A stretch of DNA of 5,274 nucleotides from Acidobacteria bacterium 37-71-11 (GTDB taxonomy: Bacteria; Acidobacteriota; Thermoanaerobaculia; Thermoanaerobaculales; Thermoanaerobaculaceae). This document shows positions 1-5,175 of the stretch, in pieces. The translations under genes were made by a program, and so were the position numbers. Within the stretch, counting starts at the first letter, position 1. Every line of letters begins with the position of its first letter. Below the pieces are notes generated by a model. It was not told the origin of the DNA and ran no database searches. It saw nothing but the letters and a program-made list of their open reading frames with translations. Location: the NCBI GenBank assembly GCA_002279285.1, contig NCBR01000213.1, forward strand, positions 1 to 5,274, read 5' to 3'.

Positions 1-4
1 GTGC

Positions 5-10
5 CCTCCT
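5..10 (-). promoter_or_regulatory. Strong Shine-Dalgarno at left edge, probably for a gene starting just outside the window
   Basis: Read on the minus strand this is AGGAGG, a perfect anti-16S match, followed by GCAC and then the window edge. At normal spacing a start codon would fall within the first few bases beyond the left end. It lies about 55 nt downstream of the bactofilin stop codon, so another co-directional minus-strand gene may follow. The start codon itself is not visible, so this is inference from one motif. Confidence 0.4.
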
Positions 11-34
11 GATGAGCGTCTCAATTTCACCAGG
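8..34 (-). other. Candidate RNA hairpin downstream of bactofilin
   Basis: In minus-strand RNA, CCUGGUGA (34 to 27) can pair with UCAUCAGG (15 to 8). This gives an 8-bp stem with one G-U wobble and an 11-nt loop. No U-tract follows, so it is not a convincing intrinsic terminator. Its 3' arm shares three bases with the AGGAGG at 10 to 5, so it could modulate translation of a following gene. It is short enough to be chance. Confidence 0.2.
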
Positions 35-64
35 ATGTCACGCTAATCGCTTCTGAGTCTGATG

Positions 65-424
65 TCAAGTGGGTGGCTCGGAAGGGTTGTCGCATCGCGT
101 CATGTGAACCACACCCTCGAGCACCCCGCCCTCGTCGACGACGAGCGTTGGCGCGAAGACCTCGGCCAGCACCCGCCCCGTCCCGTGAACCATCAAACTC
201 TCCTTGACGCGCACGATGCCCTTCACGGTGCCGGCGACGACGAGGCGCCCGACTGCAATCTCGCCCTCGACGACGCCGCCCTCTCCGACGAGGAGTTCGT
301 GCTCGCTCGAGACCTTGCCGTTGATCTGGCCGTGCACGCGCAGCAGGTCCGAGAACATGACTTCGCCCTTGATCGCGCACCCCTGATCCAAGAAACCGTT
401 GAGCGTGCCATGGCCCTTTTTCAT
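65..424 (-). CDS. Bactofilin family polymer-forming cytoskeletal protein
   Basis: A 119-residue protein read as a bactofilin (DUF583), a family of small proteins that self-assemble without nucleotide into filaments or membrane-associated scaffolds. Nearly the whole length (about residues 15-108) is a right-handed beta-helix pattern of short hydrophobic strands broken by glycines: VHGQINGKV, LLVGEGGVVEGEI, LVVAGTVKGIV, LMVHGTGRVLAEV, LVVDEGGVLEGVV. The N-terminal MKKGHGTLNGFLDQG tail resembles the short tails of this family. No membrane segment is seen. The ATG at 424 overlaps the stop of the preceding parB frame by 4 nt (ATGA), so it is probably translationally coupled to it. In Myxococcus, bactofilins (BacNOP) position ParB/parS complexes near the cell poles. 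The tight link to parAB here suggests a similar segregation or polar-organisation role, which is inference. Family assignment is firm; function is less so. Confidence 0.9.
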   Translation of the reverse strand: MKKGHGTLNGFLDQGCAIKGEVMFSDLLRVHGQINGKVSSEHELLVGEGGVVEGEIAVGRLVVAGTVKGIVRVKESLMVHGTGRVLAEVFAPTLVVDEGGVLEGVVHMTRCDNPSEPPT

Positions 425-696
425 CGCTTCTCCCCGGCGAGCAGCCGGAAGAGCCGGATCAGCTCCTCCTCGCTCGCAAAGCGCAGGCGGATCTCGCCGC
501 CGCGGCGGCGCCGGCTGATCTCCACCTGGACGCCGAGCGCCAGTGCCAGGCGTTCGGCGGCCGCCGCCGTTTCCGGATCGGCGGTCCGCGCCGCCCGCCG
601 CGGCGGCGGCTGCAACCGCCGCTCGAGCTCGCGCACGCTCCACCCCTCGCGGGCGCAGCGCCGCCCGAGCTCTTCCTGGCGCTCGGCCCCGCTCAC
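421..696 (-). CDS. parB: ParB C-terminal part (second half of a split parB)
   Basis: A 91-residue frame matching the distal part of chromosomal ParB/Spo0J. The N-terminal stretch ERQEELGRRCAREGWSVREL corresponds to the end of the DNA-binding domain (ParB pattern ...ARRVVREGLSVRELE). A Pro/Arg/Ala-rich linker follows (about 28-45), then the C-terminal dimerisation domain (about 46-91) with EISRRRRGGEIRLRF and ASEEELIRLFRLL. This domain closes the ParB clamp and can bind DNA non-specifically. The only obvious start is a GTG at 696 whose last two bases lie in the TGA of the upstream frame (GTGA). It has no convincing Shine-Dalgarno of its own, so any expression would rely on re-initiation. Codons upstream of this GTG, read in the same frame, encode ARALAG, the conserved ParB text, which shows that this frame was once continuous with the upstream one. 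It ends in ATGA with bactofilin. Identity as a ParB C-terminus is confident; whether it is made as a separate peptide is unknown. Confidence 0.8.
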   Translation of the reverse strand: MSGAERQEELGRRCAREGWSVRELERRLQPPPRRAARTADPETAAAAERLALALGVQVEISRRRRGGEIRLRFASEEELIRLFRLLAGEKR

Positions 697-1247
697 CCCG
701 GCGAGGGCGCGGGCGGCTCGCCGGCGTCCACCATCTCCTGCACCGAAAGCGGTAACTGGAGCAGGCGCAAGGCGTTCGCGACCGTGGAGCGGTCCTTCCC
801 CACCCGGGCCGCGATCGCCTCCTGCGCGAGGCCGAGTTCGGCGCGCAGGTGGTGGTAGGCGCGCGCCTCCTCGATCGGGGTGAGGTCCTCGCGCTGCAGG
901 TTCTCGATCAGCGCGAGGGCGAGCTGATCGGCGTCGGGGACCGCGTCGCGCAGCACCACGGGGATCCGCTCGAGGCCCGCGAGGCGGGAGGCGCGCCAGC
1001 GGCGCTCGCCCGCGATCAGCTCGTAGCCGCCGGCGGGCGAGCGGCTCACCACCACCGGCTGCAAGAGCCCATGCTCGCGGATCGAAGCCGCCAGCTCCTC
1101 GAGGCTCGCCGCGGCGAACTGCCGTCTCGGCTGCAGCGGGTTGGGGCGGATCTCGCCGATCGCCACCTCGGTCACCGTGCCTGGACGCAAGGAGGTGCCC
1201 TCGGGGATCAGCGCCGCAATGCCCTTACCCAACGCGGACCGCTTCAT
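693..1247 (-). CDS. parB: ParB/Spo0J chromosome-partitioning protein, N-terminal part, prematurely stopped
   Basis: ParB is a CTP-dependent DNA clamp that loads at parS and spreads, recruiting ParA for origin segregation. Visible in order: N-terminal ParA-stimulating motif LGKGIAALIP (6-15); NPLQPRR (36-42); the CTP-binding arginine motif GERRWRA (80-86); ENLQREDL (115-122); and the helix-turn-helix that reads parS (about 139-163, LAQEAIAARVG...STVANALRLL). The match to family text stops at VDAGE (residue 177). The frame then gives seven non-homologous residues and TGA, for 184 aa in total against the usual 270-300. The remaining domain is in the next frame (421-696), and the two together give 275 aa. 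The ATG at 1247 has a purine-rich GGAGGCGGAGGG upstream and overlaps the parA end by 23 nt. The frame break looks like a 13-bp deletion in GELSxGHARAL. It could be a pseudogene, a two-piece ParB or an assembly error. Confidence 0.88.
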   Translation of the reverse strand: MKRSALGKGIAALIPEGTSLRPGTVTEVAIGEIRPNPLQPRRQFAAASLEELAASIREHGLLQPVVVSRSPAGGYELIAGERRWRASRLAGLERIPVVLRDAVPDADQLALALIENLQREDLTPIEEARAYHHLRAELGLAQEAIAARVGKDRSTVANALRLLQLPLSVQEMVDAGEPPAPSPG

Positions 1248-2013
1248 GCGCCCTCCGCCTCCGCAGCATCTCCTCGGCCAGGGCGAGGTACGCCTGCGCC
1301 CCGCGGCTGCGGATGTCGTACTCCAGGATCGTCCGGCCGAACGACGGCGCTTCGGCCAGCCGCACGTTGCGGGGAATGACCGTAGCGAACGCCGCCTCGC
1401 CGAAGAACCGCCGCACCTCCTCGACGACCTGGTGCGAGAGGCTGACGCGCTCGTCGTACAGCGTCAGCACCGCGCCGTCCACCGCGAGTTCAGGGTTCCA
1501 CGCATCCCGGACACGGTCGAGCGTCCGCATCAGCTCGCTCACCCCCTCGAGCGCGAAGTACTCGCACTGGATCGGGATCAGCACCGCGTCGGCGGCGACG
1601 AGCGCGTTGAGCGTGAGCAGGCCGAGCGACGGCGGGCAGTCGATGAGGACCCACTGGTGATCGGTCGGGGATGCGGCGAGCGCCTGGCGCAGCCGCTGGG
1701 CCCGCTCCGGATCGGCGAGCAGCTCGACCTCGGCGCCGACCAGGTCGCGGCGCGCCGGCAATAGGTCGAGACCGGGAAAGCGCGTGGCGACGGCCGCGTC
1801 CCGCAGCGGGGTAAGCCCTTCCAGGACCTCGTACGAGGTCGGGCCCTCGCCCGCCCACCCCAGCCCAGAAGAGCAGTTCGACTGGGGGTCGAGATCGAGC
1901 GCCAGGACCGTCTGCTCGCAGGCGGCGAGCGCCGCCCCGAGGTTCATGACGGTGGTGGTCTTGCCGACCCCGCCCTTCTGGTTTGCGATAGCCACAACCC
2001 TTTGATTCTTCAA
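1225..2013 (-). CDS. parA: ParA/Soj chromosome-partitioning ATPase
   Basis: A MinD/ParA P-loop ATPase that binds DNA non-specifically as an ATP dimer and moves ParB-parS complexes. With the TTG start the protein is 262 aa, the usual Soj size. The deviant Walker A KGGVGKTT is at 13-20, with the signature lysine (K13) and catalytic lysine (K18). DLDPQSN (40-46) is the A' motif, and LIDCPPSLGLLTLNAL (123-138) carries the Walker B Asp125. IPIQCEYFALEG (146-157), TVIPRNVRLAEAPSFG (211-226) and IRSRGAQAY (234-242) are textbook Soj positions. I prefer the TTG at 2013 because GGAG lies 5 nt upstream, the protein then begins MKNQRVVAIANQKGG as Soj homologues do, and parS stays outside the gene. The alternative ATG at 2043 adds ten residues beginning MFHVKH, encoded by parS, and lacks a good Shine-Dalgarno. 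The 3' end overlaps parB by 23 nt. Nothing looks damaged. Confidence 0.97.
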   Translation of the reverse strand: MKNQRVVAIANQKGGVGKTTTVMNLGAALAACEQTVLALDLDPQSNCSSGLGWAGEGPTSYEVLEGLTPLRDAAVATRFPGLDLLPARRDLVGAEVELLADPERAQRLRQALAASPTDHQWVLIDCPPSLGLLTLNALVAADAVLIPIQCEYFALEGVSELMRTLDRVRDAWNPELAVDGAVLTLYDERVSLSHQVVEEVRRFFGEAAFATVIPRNVRLAEAPSFGRTILEYDIRSRGAQAYLALAEEMLRRRRAHEAVRVG

Positions 2014-2018
2014 GAGTT

Positions 2019-2022
2019 CTCC
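2019..2022 (-). promoter_or_regulatory. Shine-Dalgarno GGAG that favours the TTG start of parA
   Basis: On the minus strand GGAG sits five bases (AACTC) before a TTG at 2013. The competing ATG at 2043 is preceded only by GGCGCC-type sequence. The site lies immediately downstream of parS, so ParB loaded at parS would sit over the translation-initiation region DNA of parA. Confidence 0.5.
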
Positions 2023-2026
2023 AAAA

Positions 2027-2042
2027 TGTTTCACGTGGAACA
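2027..2042 (-). promoter_or_regulatory. parS: parS centromere site
   Basis: The 16-mer TGTTCCACGTGAAACA (minus strand) matches the published chromosomal parS consensus TGTTNCACGTGAAACA at every defined position, with C at the free one. It is the ParB loading site that nucleates the partition complex. It spans the end of rsmG, encoding Cys-Ser-Thr-stop in that frame, and lies just before parA, whose upstream ATG frame would read the same bases as FHVKH. A parS right beside parA and close to rpmH is where origin-proximal sites are expected. I found no second good match in the window. Confidence 0.93.
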
Positions 2043-2651
2043 TCGGCGCCAGACCGCCAACACGCCGTGCGCCGGATCCGACAGCGGGAAGGGTAACACA
2101 CGCCCCTCGGCCACCCGTCCGGCGAGCGCCGCCGCGTTTGCCGCGCTCGTCCACCACAGCCACCGGCCGCTGGCCTTCACCAGGCGGGACGCATCCGGCA
2201 GCCACGCCTCGTAGCCGACGCCCCGGACCGTCGCCACGTCGTAGCCGCCGCCCGCGTGCTCGGCCACGCGTTCCCGCCGCACGTCCGCCGCCAGGCCGAG
2301 TTCGCGCGCCGCCTCCTTCAGGAACGCCCACCGCCGCTCGCGCGGTTCCAACAGGATGCCGCGCACGCCGGGGCGCGCCACCAGCAGGGGTATCGCGGGA
2401 AACCCGTTCCCGCTGCCGATGTCGATGAGGGTGTCCGTCTCGCCGAGGTGCGGCAGTGCCGCCAGGGCGTCGCGCACCAGGGAGGTCAGCAGCCCTCCGG
2501 GGTCCGCGCCGCCGAACAGGTCCACCGCGCCGCCCCACCGCCCCAGGAGCTCGAGGTAGCTCGCCAGGCGATCCGCGAGATCCGCCGGCACCCCTTCCGC
2601 GGCGAGCCGAGCCGCCCAGCTCGCCCGGTCGAGTCCCCGCCTCGGTTTCAC
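2031..2651 (-). CDS. rsmG: 16S rRNA (guanine-527-N7)-methyltransferase RsmG (GidB)
   Basis: A 206-residue class I SAM-dependent methyltransferase of the RsmG/GidB family, which makes m7G527 in 16S rRNA; loss in many bacteria gives low-level streptomycin resistance. The SAM-binding loop LIDIGSGNGFPAIPLL (75-90) is the family version of GSGxGFPGIPLA. Downstream are LLEPRERRWAFLKE (100-113, normally ESxxKKxxFL) and TVRGVG (141-146, normally vtaRAva). The start is a GTG at 2651 that overlaps the yidC stop as GTGA, so it is probably translated by coupling; upstream of it the frame reads only yidC antisense-like text. The stop is inside parS. Family length is 205-240, so it is complete. rsmG usually follows mnmG, and here it directly follows yidC. 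Confidence 0.95.
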   Translation of the reverse strand: MKPRRGLDRASWAARLAAEGVPADLADRLASYLELLGRWGGAVDLFGGADPGGLLTSLVRDALAALPHLGETDTLIDIGSGNGFPAIPLLVARPGVRGILLEPRERRWAFLKEAARELGLAADVRRERVAEHAGGGYDVATVRGVGYEAWLPDASRLVKASGRWLWWTSAANAAALAGRVAEGRVLPFPLSDPAHGVLAVWRRCST

Positions 2652-4240
2652 TTCGGCTGTGCCGACGCCTTCGCCGTCATCATGCGCTCCGTGAGGAGCT
2701 GCTGCCCGATCGTGAACAGGTTGTTGACCAGCCAGTACAGCACCAGTCCGGCCGGGAAGCTCATGAACATGAAACCGAAGATGAACGGCATGAACATGAA
2801 CATCCGCCTCTGCGCGGGGTCGCCGACCTGCGGCGCCATCCGCTGCTGCAACACCATCGAGGCGGTCATCAGGATGGGGGTGATGTAGGTCGGATCCTTC
2901 GCCGCCAGGTCGTGGATCCAGAACACGAACGGCGCTTGCCGCAGCTCGATCGCGTAGGCGAACAGCGAGTAGAGCGCCCACAGGATCGGCAGCTGCACCA
3001 GCATCGGCAGGCAGCCGCCCATCGGGTTGACGCCTTCCTCCTTGTACAGATTCATCACTTCCTGGTTCATCCGGGTGCGGACGTTGGGGTCCTTCTTCGC
3101 CCGGTCCTTGTAGCGGTCCTGAATCGCCTTCATCTTTGGCTGCACCGCCTGCATCCGCTTCATCGCCACCGCGCTCTTGTGGTTGAGCGGGAAGAGCAGG
3201 ATGCGGATCCCGGCGGTGAGGACGATGATCGCGACCCCCCAGTTTCCGACCCAGCCGTAGATCCAGCGCAGCGCCGCGAGGAAACCCACCGAGAGGAAGC
3301 CGAAGATGCCGAACGAGAGCGTCTCCGCCAGGCCGCGCCCGTAGCCGAGCAGGATGCTGCGATCCTTGGCGCCGGCGTAGATCGTCCCGGCCACCGCACC
3401 ATTGATGCCCACCATGACCACCTGCGGCAGGGCCGTCGGCCCGGTACCGGAGCGCGAGATCCGCACCTCGGCGACCGGGTCGTTCGGCAACAGCGCGAGG
3501 AGGAAGTACTGGTCCTCGACGCCGGCGAAGTCGACCGCGCCCTGCACTGACTGCGTCGTATCGAGCTTCGCCGCCAGCAGCCGGTCTACCTTGCCGTTCA
3601 CCCTCACGACCGCGCTCTCGCCGCCGAACCTTCCCTGTTGGTCGATCTTGAGCGTCTTCTCGATCCCGGTCGCGACCACAACCCCGGCCCGCGCCGGCGC
3701 CCCGCCCGAGCGCACCTCGATGTCGACCGCGAACTTCCCCTTGCCGGCCGCGATCTTCTTCTCCACCCAGTTCCCGGCTCCGTCGCTCCAGCGCAACCGC
3801 ACGCCGCCGTCCTCGCGCTTTACCGTATACAGCGCCTCATTCCAGGCTCCGGGGGCGGCAACCGACAGCGGCGGTGCGCCGCCGGCGCGGACCAGTTCCA
3901 GAGGCGCCCCGGCGTCGTCGCGGTACCCATCGAGGATGAGCGAGGAGATCACCCCGCCGCGCGGGTCCACCGTGGCGTGCCAGCCGTCGCCCGCGAGCGC
4001 GATCGGAGCCGCGTCCTCGCCCACCTCCGCCGCCACCACGGGACCGGCCGGCACCGCCGGCGTTGCGGCTTCCTGGGCTGCGGGCGCCGGCGCGCCCGCG
4101 GGACCCGCCGGACTCGCCGCACCCGTGGCCACCGGTGGCGGCCCGGCGGGAGCGCTCGGCGGCTTCGGCGCGAACAACGAGAACCAGATGATCACCACGA
4201 TTCCGGAGAGGACCGCCGCCAGCAGCACGCGCTTTTCCAT
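2648..4240 (-). CDS. yidC: Membrane protein insertase YidC (diderm type)
   Basis: YidC/Oxa1 insertase, 530 aa, which places proteins into the inner membrane alone or with SecYEG. Residues 4-23 form the N-terminal transmembrane anchor. About 25-70 is an Ala/Pro-rich periplasmic linker. About 75-320 is the periplasmic P1 beta-domain (DGWHATVDPRGGVISSLIL, VEDQYFLLALLP) that Gram-positive homologues lack. The conserved five-helix core follows: VAIIVLTAGIRILLFPL (336-352), with Arg346 at the position of the groove arginine of E. coli R366; the cytoplasmic hairpin (about 353-400, QPKMKAIQDRYKD); NPMGGCLPMLVQLPILWALY (405-424); ITPILMTASMVLQQRM (453-468); and FMPFIFGFMFMSFPAGLVLYWLVNNL (483-508). 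The short tail lacks the basic ribosome-binding extension. The ATG at 4240 lies 3 nt after yidD and has AAAGGGG upstream. Complete and typical. Confidence 0.98.
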   Translation of the reverse strand: MEKRVLLAAVLSGIVVIIWFSLFAPKPPSAPAGPPPVATGAASPAGPAGAPAPAAQEAATPAVPAGPVVAAEVGEDAAPIALAGDGWHATVDPRGGVISSLILDGYRDDAGAPLELVRAGGAPPLSVAAPGAWNEALYTVKREDGGVRLRWSDGAGNWVEKKIAAGKGKFAVDIEVRSGGAPARAGVVVATGIEKTLKIDQQGRFGGESAVVRVNGKVDRLLAAKLDTTQSVQGAVDFAGVEDQYFLLALLPNDPVAEVRISRSGTGPTALPQVVMVGINGAVAGTIYAGAKDRSILLGYGRGLAETLSFGIFGFLSVGFLAALRWIYGWVGNWGVAIIVLTAGIRILLFPLNHKSAVAMKRMQAVQPKMKAIQDRYKDRAKKDPNVRTRMNQEVMNLYKEEGVNPMGGCLPMLVQLPILWALYSLFAYAIELRQAPFVFWIHDLAAKDPTYITPILMTASMVLQQRMAPQVGDPAQRRMFMFMPFIFGFMFMSFPAGLVLYWLVNNLFTIGQQLLTERMMTAKASAQPK

Positions 4241-4243
4241 CCA

Positions 4244-4453
4244 CTAGCCCCTTTCGCGCGGCGGCACCGGATCGTAACCGCCGGGGTTCCACGGGTGGCA
4301 GCGGCCCAGCCTGCGCACCCCGAGCCAGAGGCCGTGCCTCAGCCCATGCACACCGATCGCCTGTTGCATGTACTCGGAACACGTGGGCGCGAACCGGCAC
4401 GCCGGCGGCAGCAGCGGCGAAACCCACCGCTTGTACCCGGCCAGCGCAGCCAT
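4244..4453 (-). CDS. yidD: Membrane protein insertion efficiency factor YidD
   Basis: A 69-residue protein of the YidD (DUF37, haemolytic-domain) family, which sits at the inner membrane and assists YidC-dependent insertion. The diagnostic text is all present: YKRWVSPLLPPACRFAPTCSEY (7-28, with the CRFxPTCSxY core), HGLRHGLWLGVRRLGRCHPWNPGGYDPVP (36-64). Three cysteines (19, 25, 52) are the conserved ones. The ATG at 4453 shares one base with the rnpA TGA (TGATG), implying coupling. A GTG immediately before it is an equally placed alternative adding one residue. No strong Shine-Dalgarno is seen. The usual family length is 70-85, so this is at the short end but complete. Confidence 0.96.
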   Translation of the reverse strand: MAALAGYKRWVSPLLPPACRFAPTCSEYMQQAIGVHGLRHGLWLGVRRLGRCHPWNPGGYDPVPPRERG

Positions 4454-4788
4454 CACGGCGCGGGCGGCCGCGGAGCGGTCGTTGCCCTCTTCATGCACCG
4501 CTCGAACTCCTCCGCCAGAGCGCCCCACGCCACCTCGGCGCACGCGCGCCGGACGTTCACCACGATCTCACCGCCCCACCCGGCGAGCAGTTCCTCGCGC
4601 GTTCGCGCCAGCTCGCGAATGCGCCGCCGGGCGCGGTTGCGCACGACCGCCCCGCCGATCTTGCGGGTCGCCGTGATCCCGAGACGGCGCACCTCGCCCT
4701 CCCCCGCAAGCGCGAAGACGACGAAGTACCTCCCGACGACCTTGGCCCCACCGGCGTAGACGCGCTTGAAATCCGAACGGCGCAGCAA
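4453..4788 (-). CDS. rnpA: Ribonuclease P protein component
   Basis: A 111-residue basic protein that binds the RNase P RNA and helps it recognise the 5' leader of precursor tRNAs. It opens with LRRSDFKRVYAGG (2-14), the usual start of RnpA, and carries RLGITATRKIGGAVVRNRARRRIRE (35-59) with the RNR signature (50-59, RNRARRRIRE). After residue 100 it ends in an unconserved Ala/Pro/Thr tail. The start is not certain. There is no in-frame ATG or GTG between the upstream stop (4822-4824) and this point; TTG at 4788 is chosen, with CTG at 4797 as the alternative. Purine-rich GGGGGCG lies about 12 nt upstream of the TTG. It begins 25 nt after rpmH, with which RnpA is nearly always paired, and overlaps yidD by 1 nt. 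Confidence 0.95.
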   Translation of the reverse strand: MLRRSDFKRVYAGGAKVVGRYFVVFALAGEGEVRRLGITATRKIGGAVVRNRARRRIRELARTREELLAGWGGEIVVNVRRACAEVAWGALAEEFERCMKRATTAPRPPAP

Positions 4789-4813
4789 CCTGTCCAGAAC
4801 GCCCCCGGCCGGC

Positions 4814-4948
4814 TCAGGGAGTCAGGCGCTTCCGCCCCTTCCGGCGGCGCGCCGCGAGCACCCGCCGTCCCCCGGGCGTGCTCATCCTCGCCCGAAATCC
4901 GTGGGTCTTCTTCCGGCGCCGGTTGTTCGGCTGGAATGTCCGCTTCAT
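4814..4948 (-). CDS. rpmH: 50S ribosomal protein L34
   Basis: A 44-residue, very basic protein with the unmistakable L34 text: MKRTFQPNNRRRKKTHGFRA at the start and GGRRVLAARRRKGRKRL at the end. L34 is a small component of the large ribosomal subunit. The ATG at 4948 is chosen because it gives exactly the family's 44 residues and is preceded by AAGGGGTGAG at a good distance; an in-frame upstream start at 5023 would add 25 unrelated residues and run back into the promoter. It is the first gene of the minus-strand block and the expected neighbour of rnpA. Confidence 0.98.
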   Translation of the reverse strand: MKRTFQPNNRRRKKTHGFRARMSTPGGRRVLAARRRKGRKRLTP

Positions 4949-4994
4949 GGTCTCACCCCTTGCCACCCCCGGCGCCATGCGACGGGGAACGGTG

Positions 4995-5023
4995 AGTTTA
5001 CCTCGCCTGGCTTCCGCGGTCAA
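4995..5023 (-). promoter_or_regulatory. Sigma70-type promoter for the rpmH operon
   Basis: On the minus strand TTGACC (5023-5018; five of six bases of the -35 consensus) is followed by exactly 17 bases and then TAAACT (5000-4995; four of six of the -10). Transcription would begin near 4988, giving a leader of about 40 nt that contains the rpmH Shine-Dalgarno. No other promoter of similar quality was noticed further into the block, and gene spacing there is too tight for obvious internal promoters. It may therefore drive all eight genes; that last step is inference. Confidence 0.7.
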
Positions 5024-5038
5024 CCGGAGAAGAAAGAC

Positions 5039-5087
5039 GTGGATCGTGGGTCGTGGGTCGTGGATCGTGGATCGTGGGTCGTGGTCC
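5039..5087. repeat. Heptamer tandem repeat, about seven copies
   Basis: Seven consecutive 7-bp units on the plus strand: GTGGATC, GTGGGTC, GTGGGTC, GTGGATC, GTGGATC, GTGGGTC, then an imperfect GTGGTCC. Copies differ only by A/G at position 5, apart from the last. Seven is not a multiple of three, and no gene reads through it, so it is a non-coding microsatellite-like array. It ends 15 bp upstream of the -35 box of the rpmH promoter, so length changes could in principle affect that promoter. Confidence 0.9.
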
Positions 5088-5141
5088 GAAACGACCGCCC
5101 CGAAACCGCGTGTTGGGGCCGGGGCCTGTGTGACTTCCCAA

Positions 5142-5175
5142 GATCATGGGGCCAGGGTTCTCACGGATCATGGGG
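5142..5175. repeat. Direct repeat GATCATGGGG, two copies
   Basis: GATCATGGGG occurs at 5142-5151 and again at 5166-5175, exactly 24 bp apart. The second copy abuts the point where the insertion-sequence-like end begins. It is longer than the 4-8 bp target duplications made by IS21 elements and both copies lie on the same side, so it is not a target-site duplication. Role unknown. Confidence 0.6.

Noticed and set aside
96..111. Possible second parS-like site (CGCGTCATGTGAACCA) inside the bactofilin gene
   Set aside because: It matches only 11 of 16 parS positions and breaks the central CACGTG palindrome, and it is explained by coding sequence.
62..883. Long plus-strand open frame opposite bactofilin and parB
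   Set aside because: It is an Arg/Pro/Ser-rich antisense shadow typical of high-GC DNA, with no family resemblance, and it crosses well-supported minus-strand genes.
2456..3550. Long plus-strand open frame opposite rsmG and yidC
   Set aside because: The composition is His/Arg/Glu-rich, low-complexity antisense of yidC, and nothing resembles a protein domain.
3638..4759. Plus-strand open frame of about 370 codons opposite yidC, yidD and rnpA
   Set aside because: It is antisense to three confidently identified genes, and its arginine-rich text is a GC artefact.
5039..5087. DnaA-box cluster / replication origin in the heptamer array
   Set aside because: The copies match only six of nine bases of a DnaA box, adjacent copies are too close together, and no AT-rich unwinding stretch is present.
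5078..5095. Short inverted repeat GTCGT...ACGAC at the end of the heptamer array
   Set aside because: A 5-bp stem with an 8-nt loop and no U-tract is too weak for a terminator.
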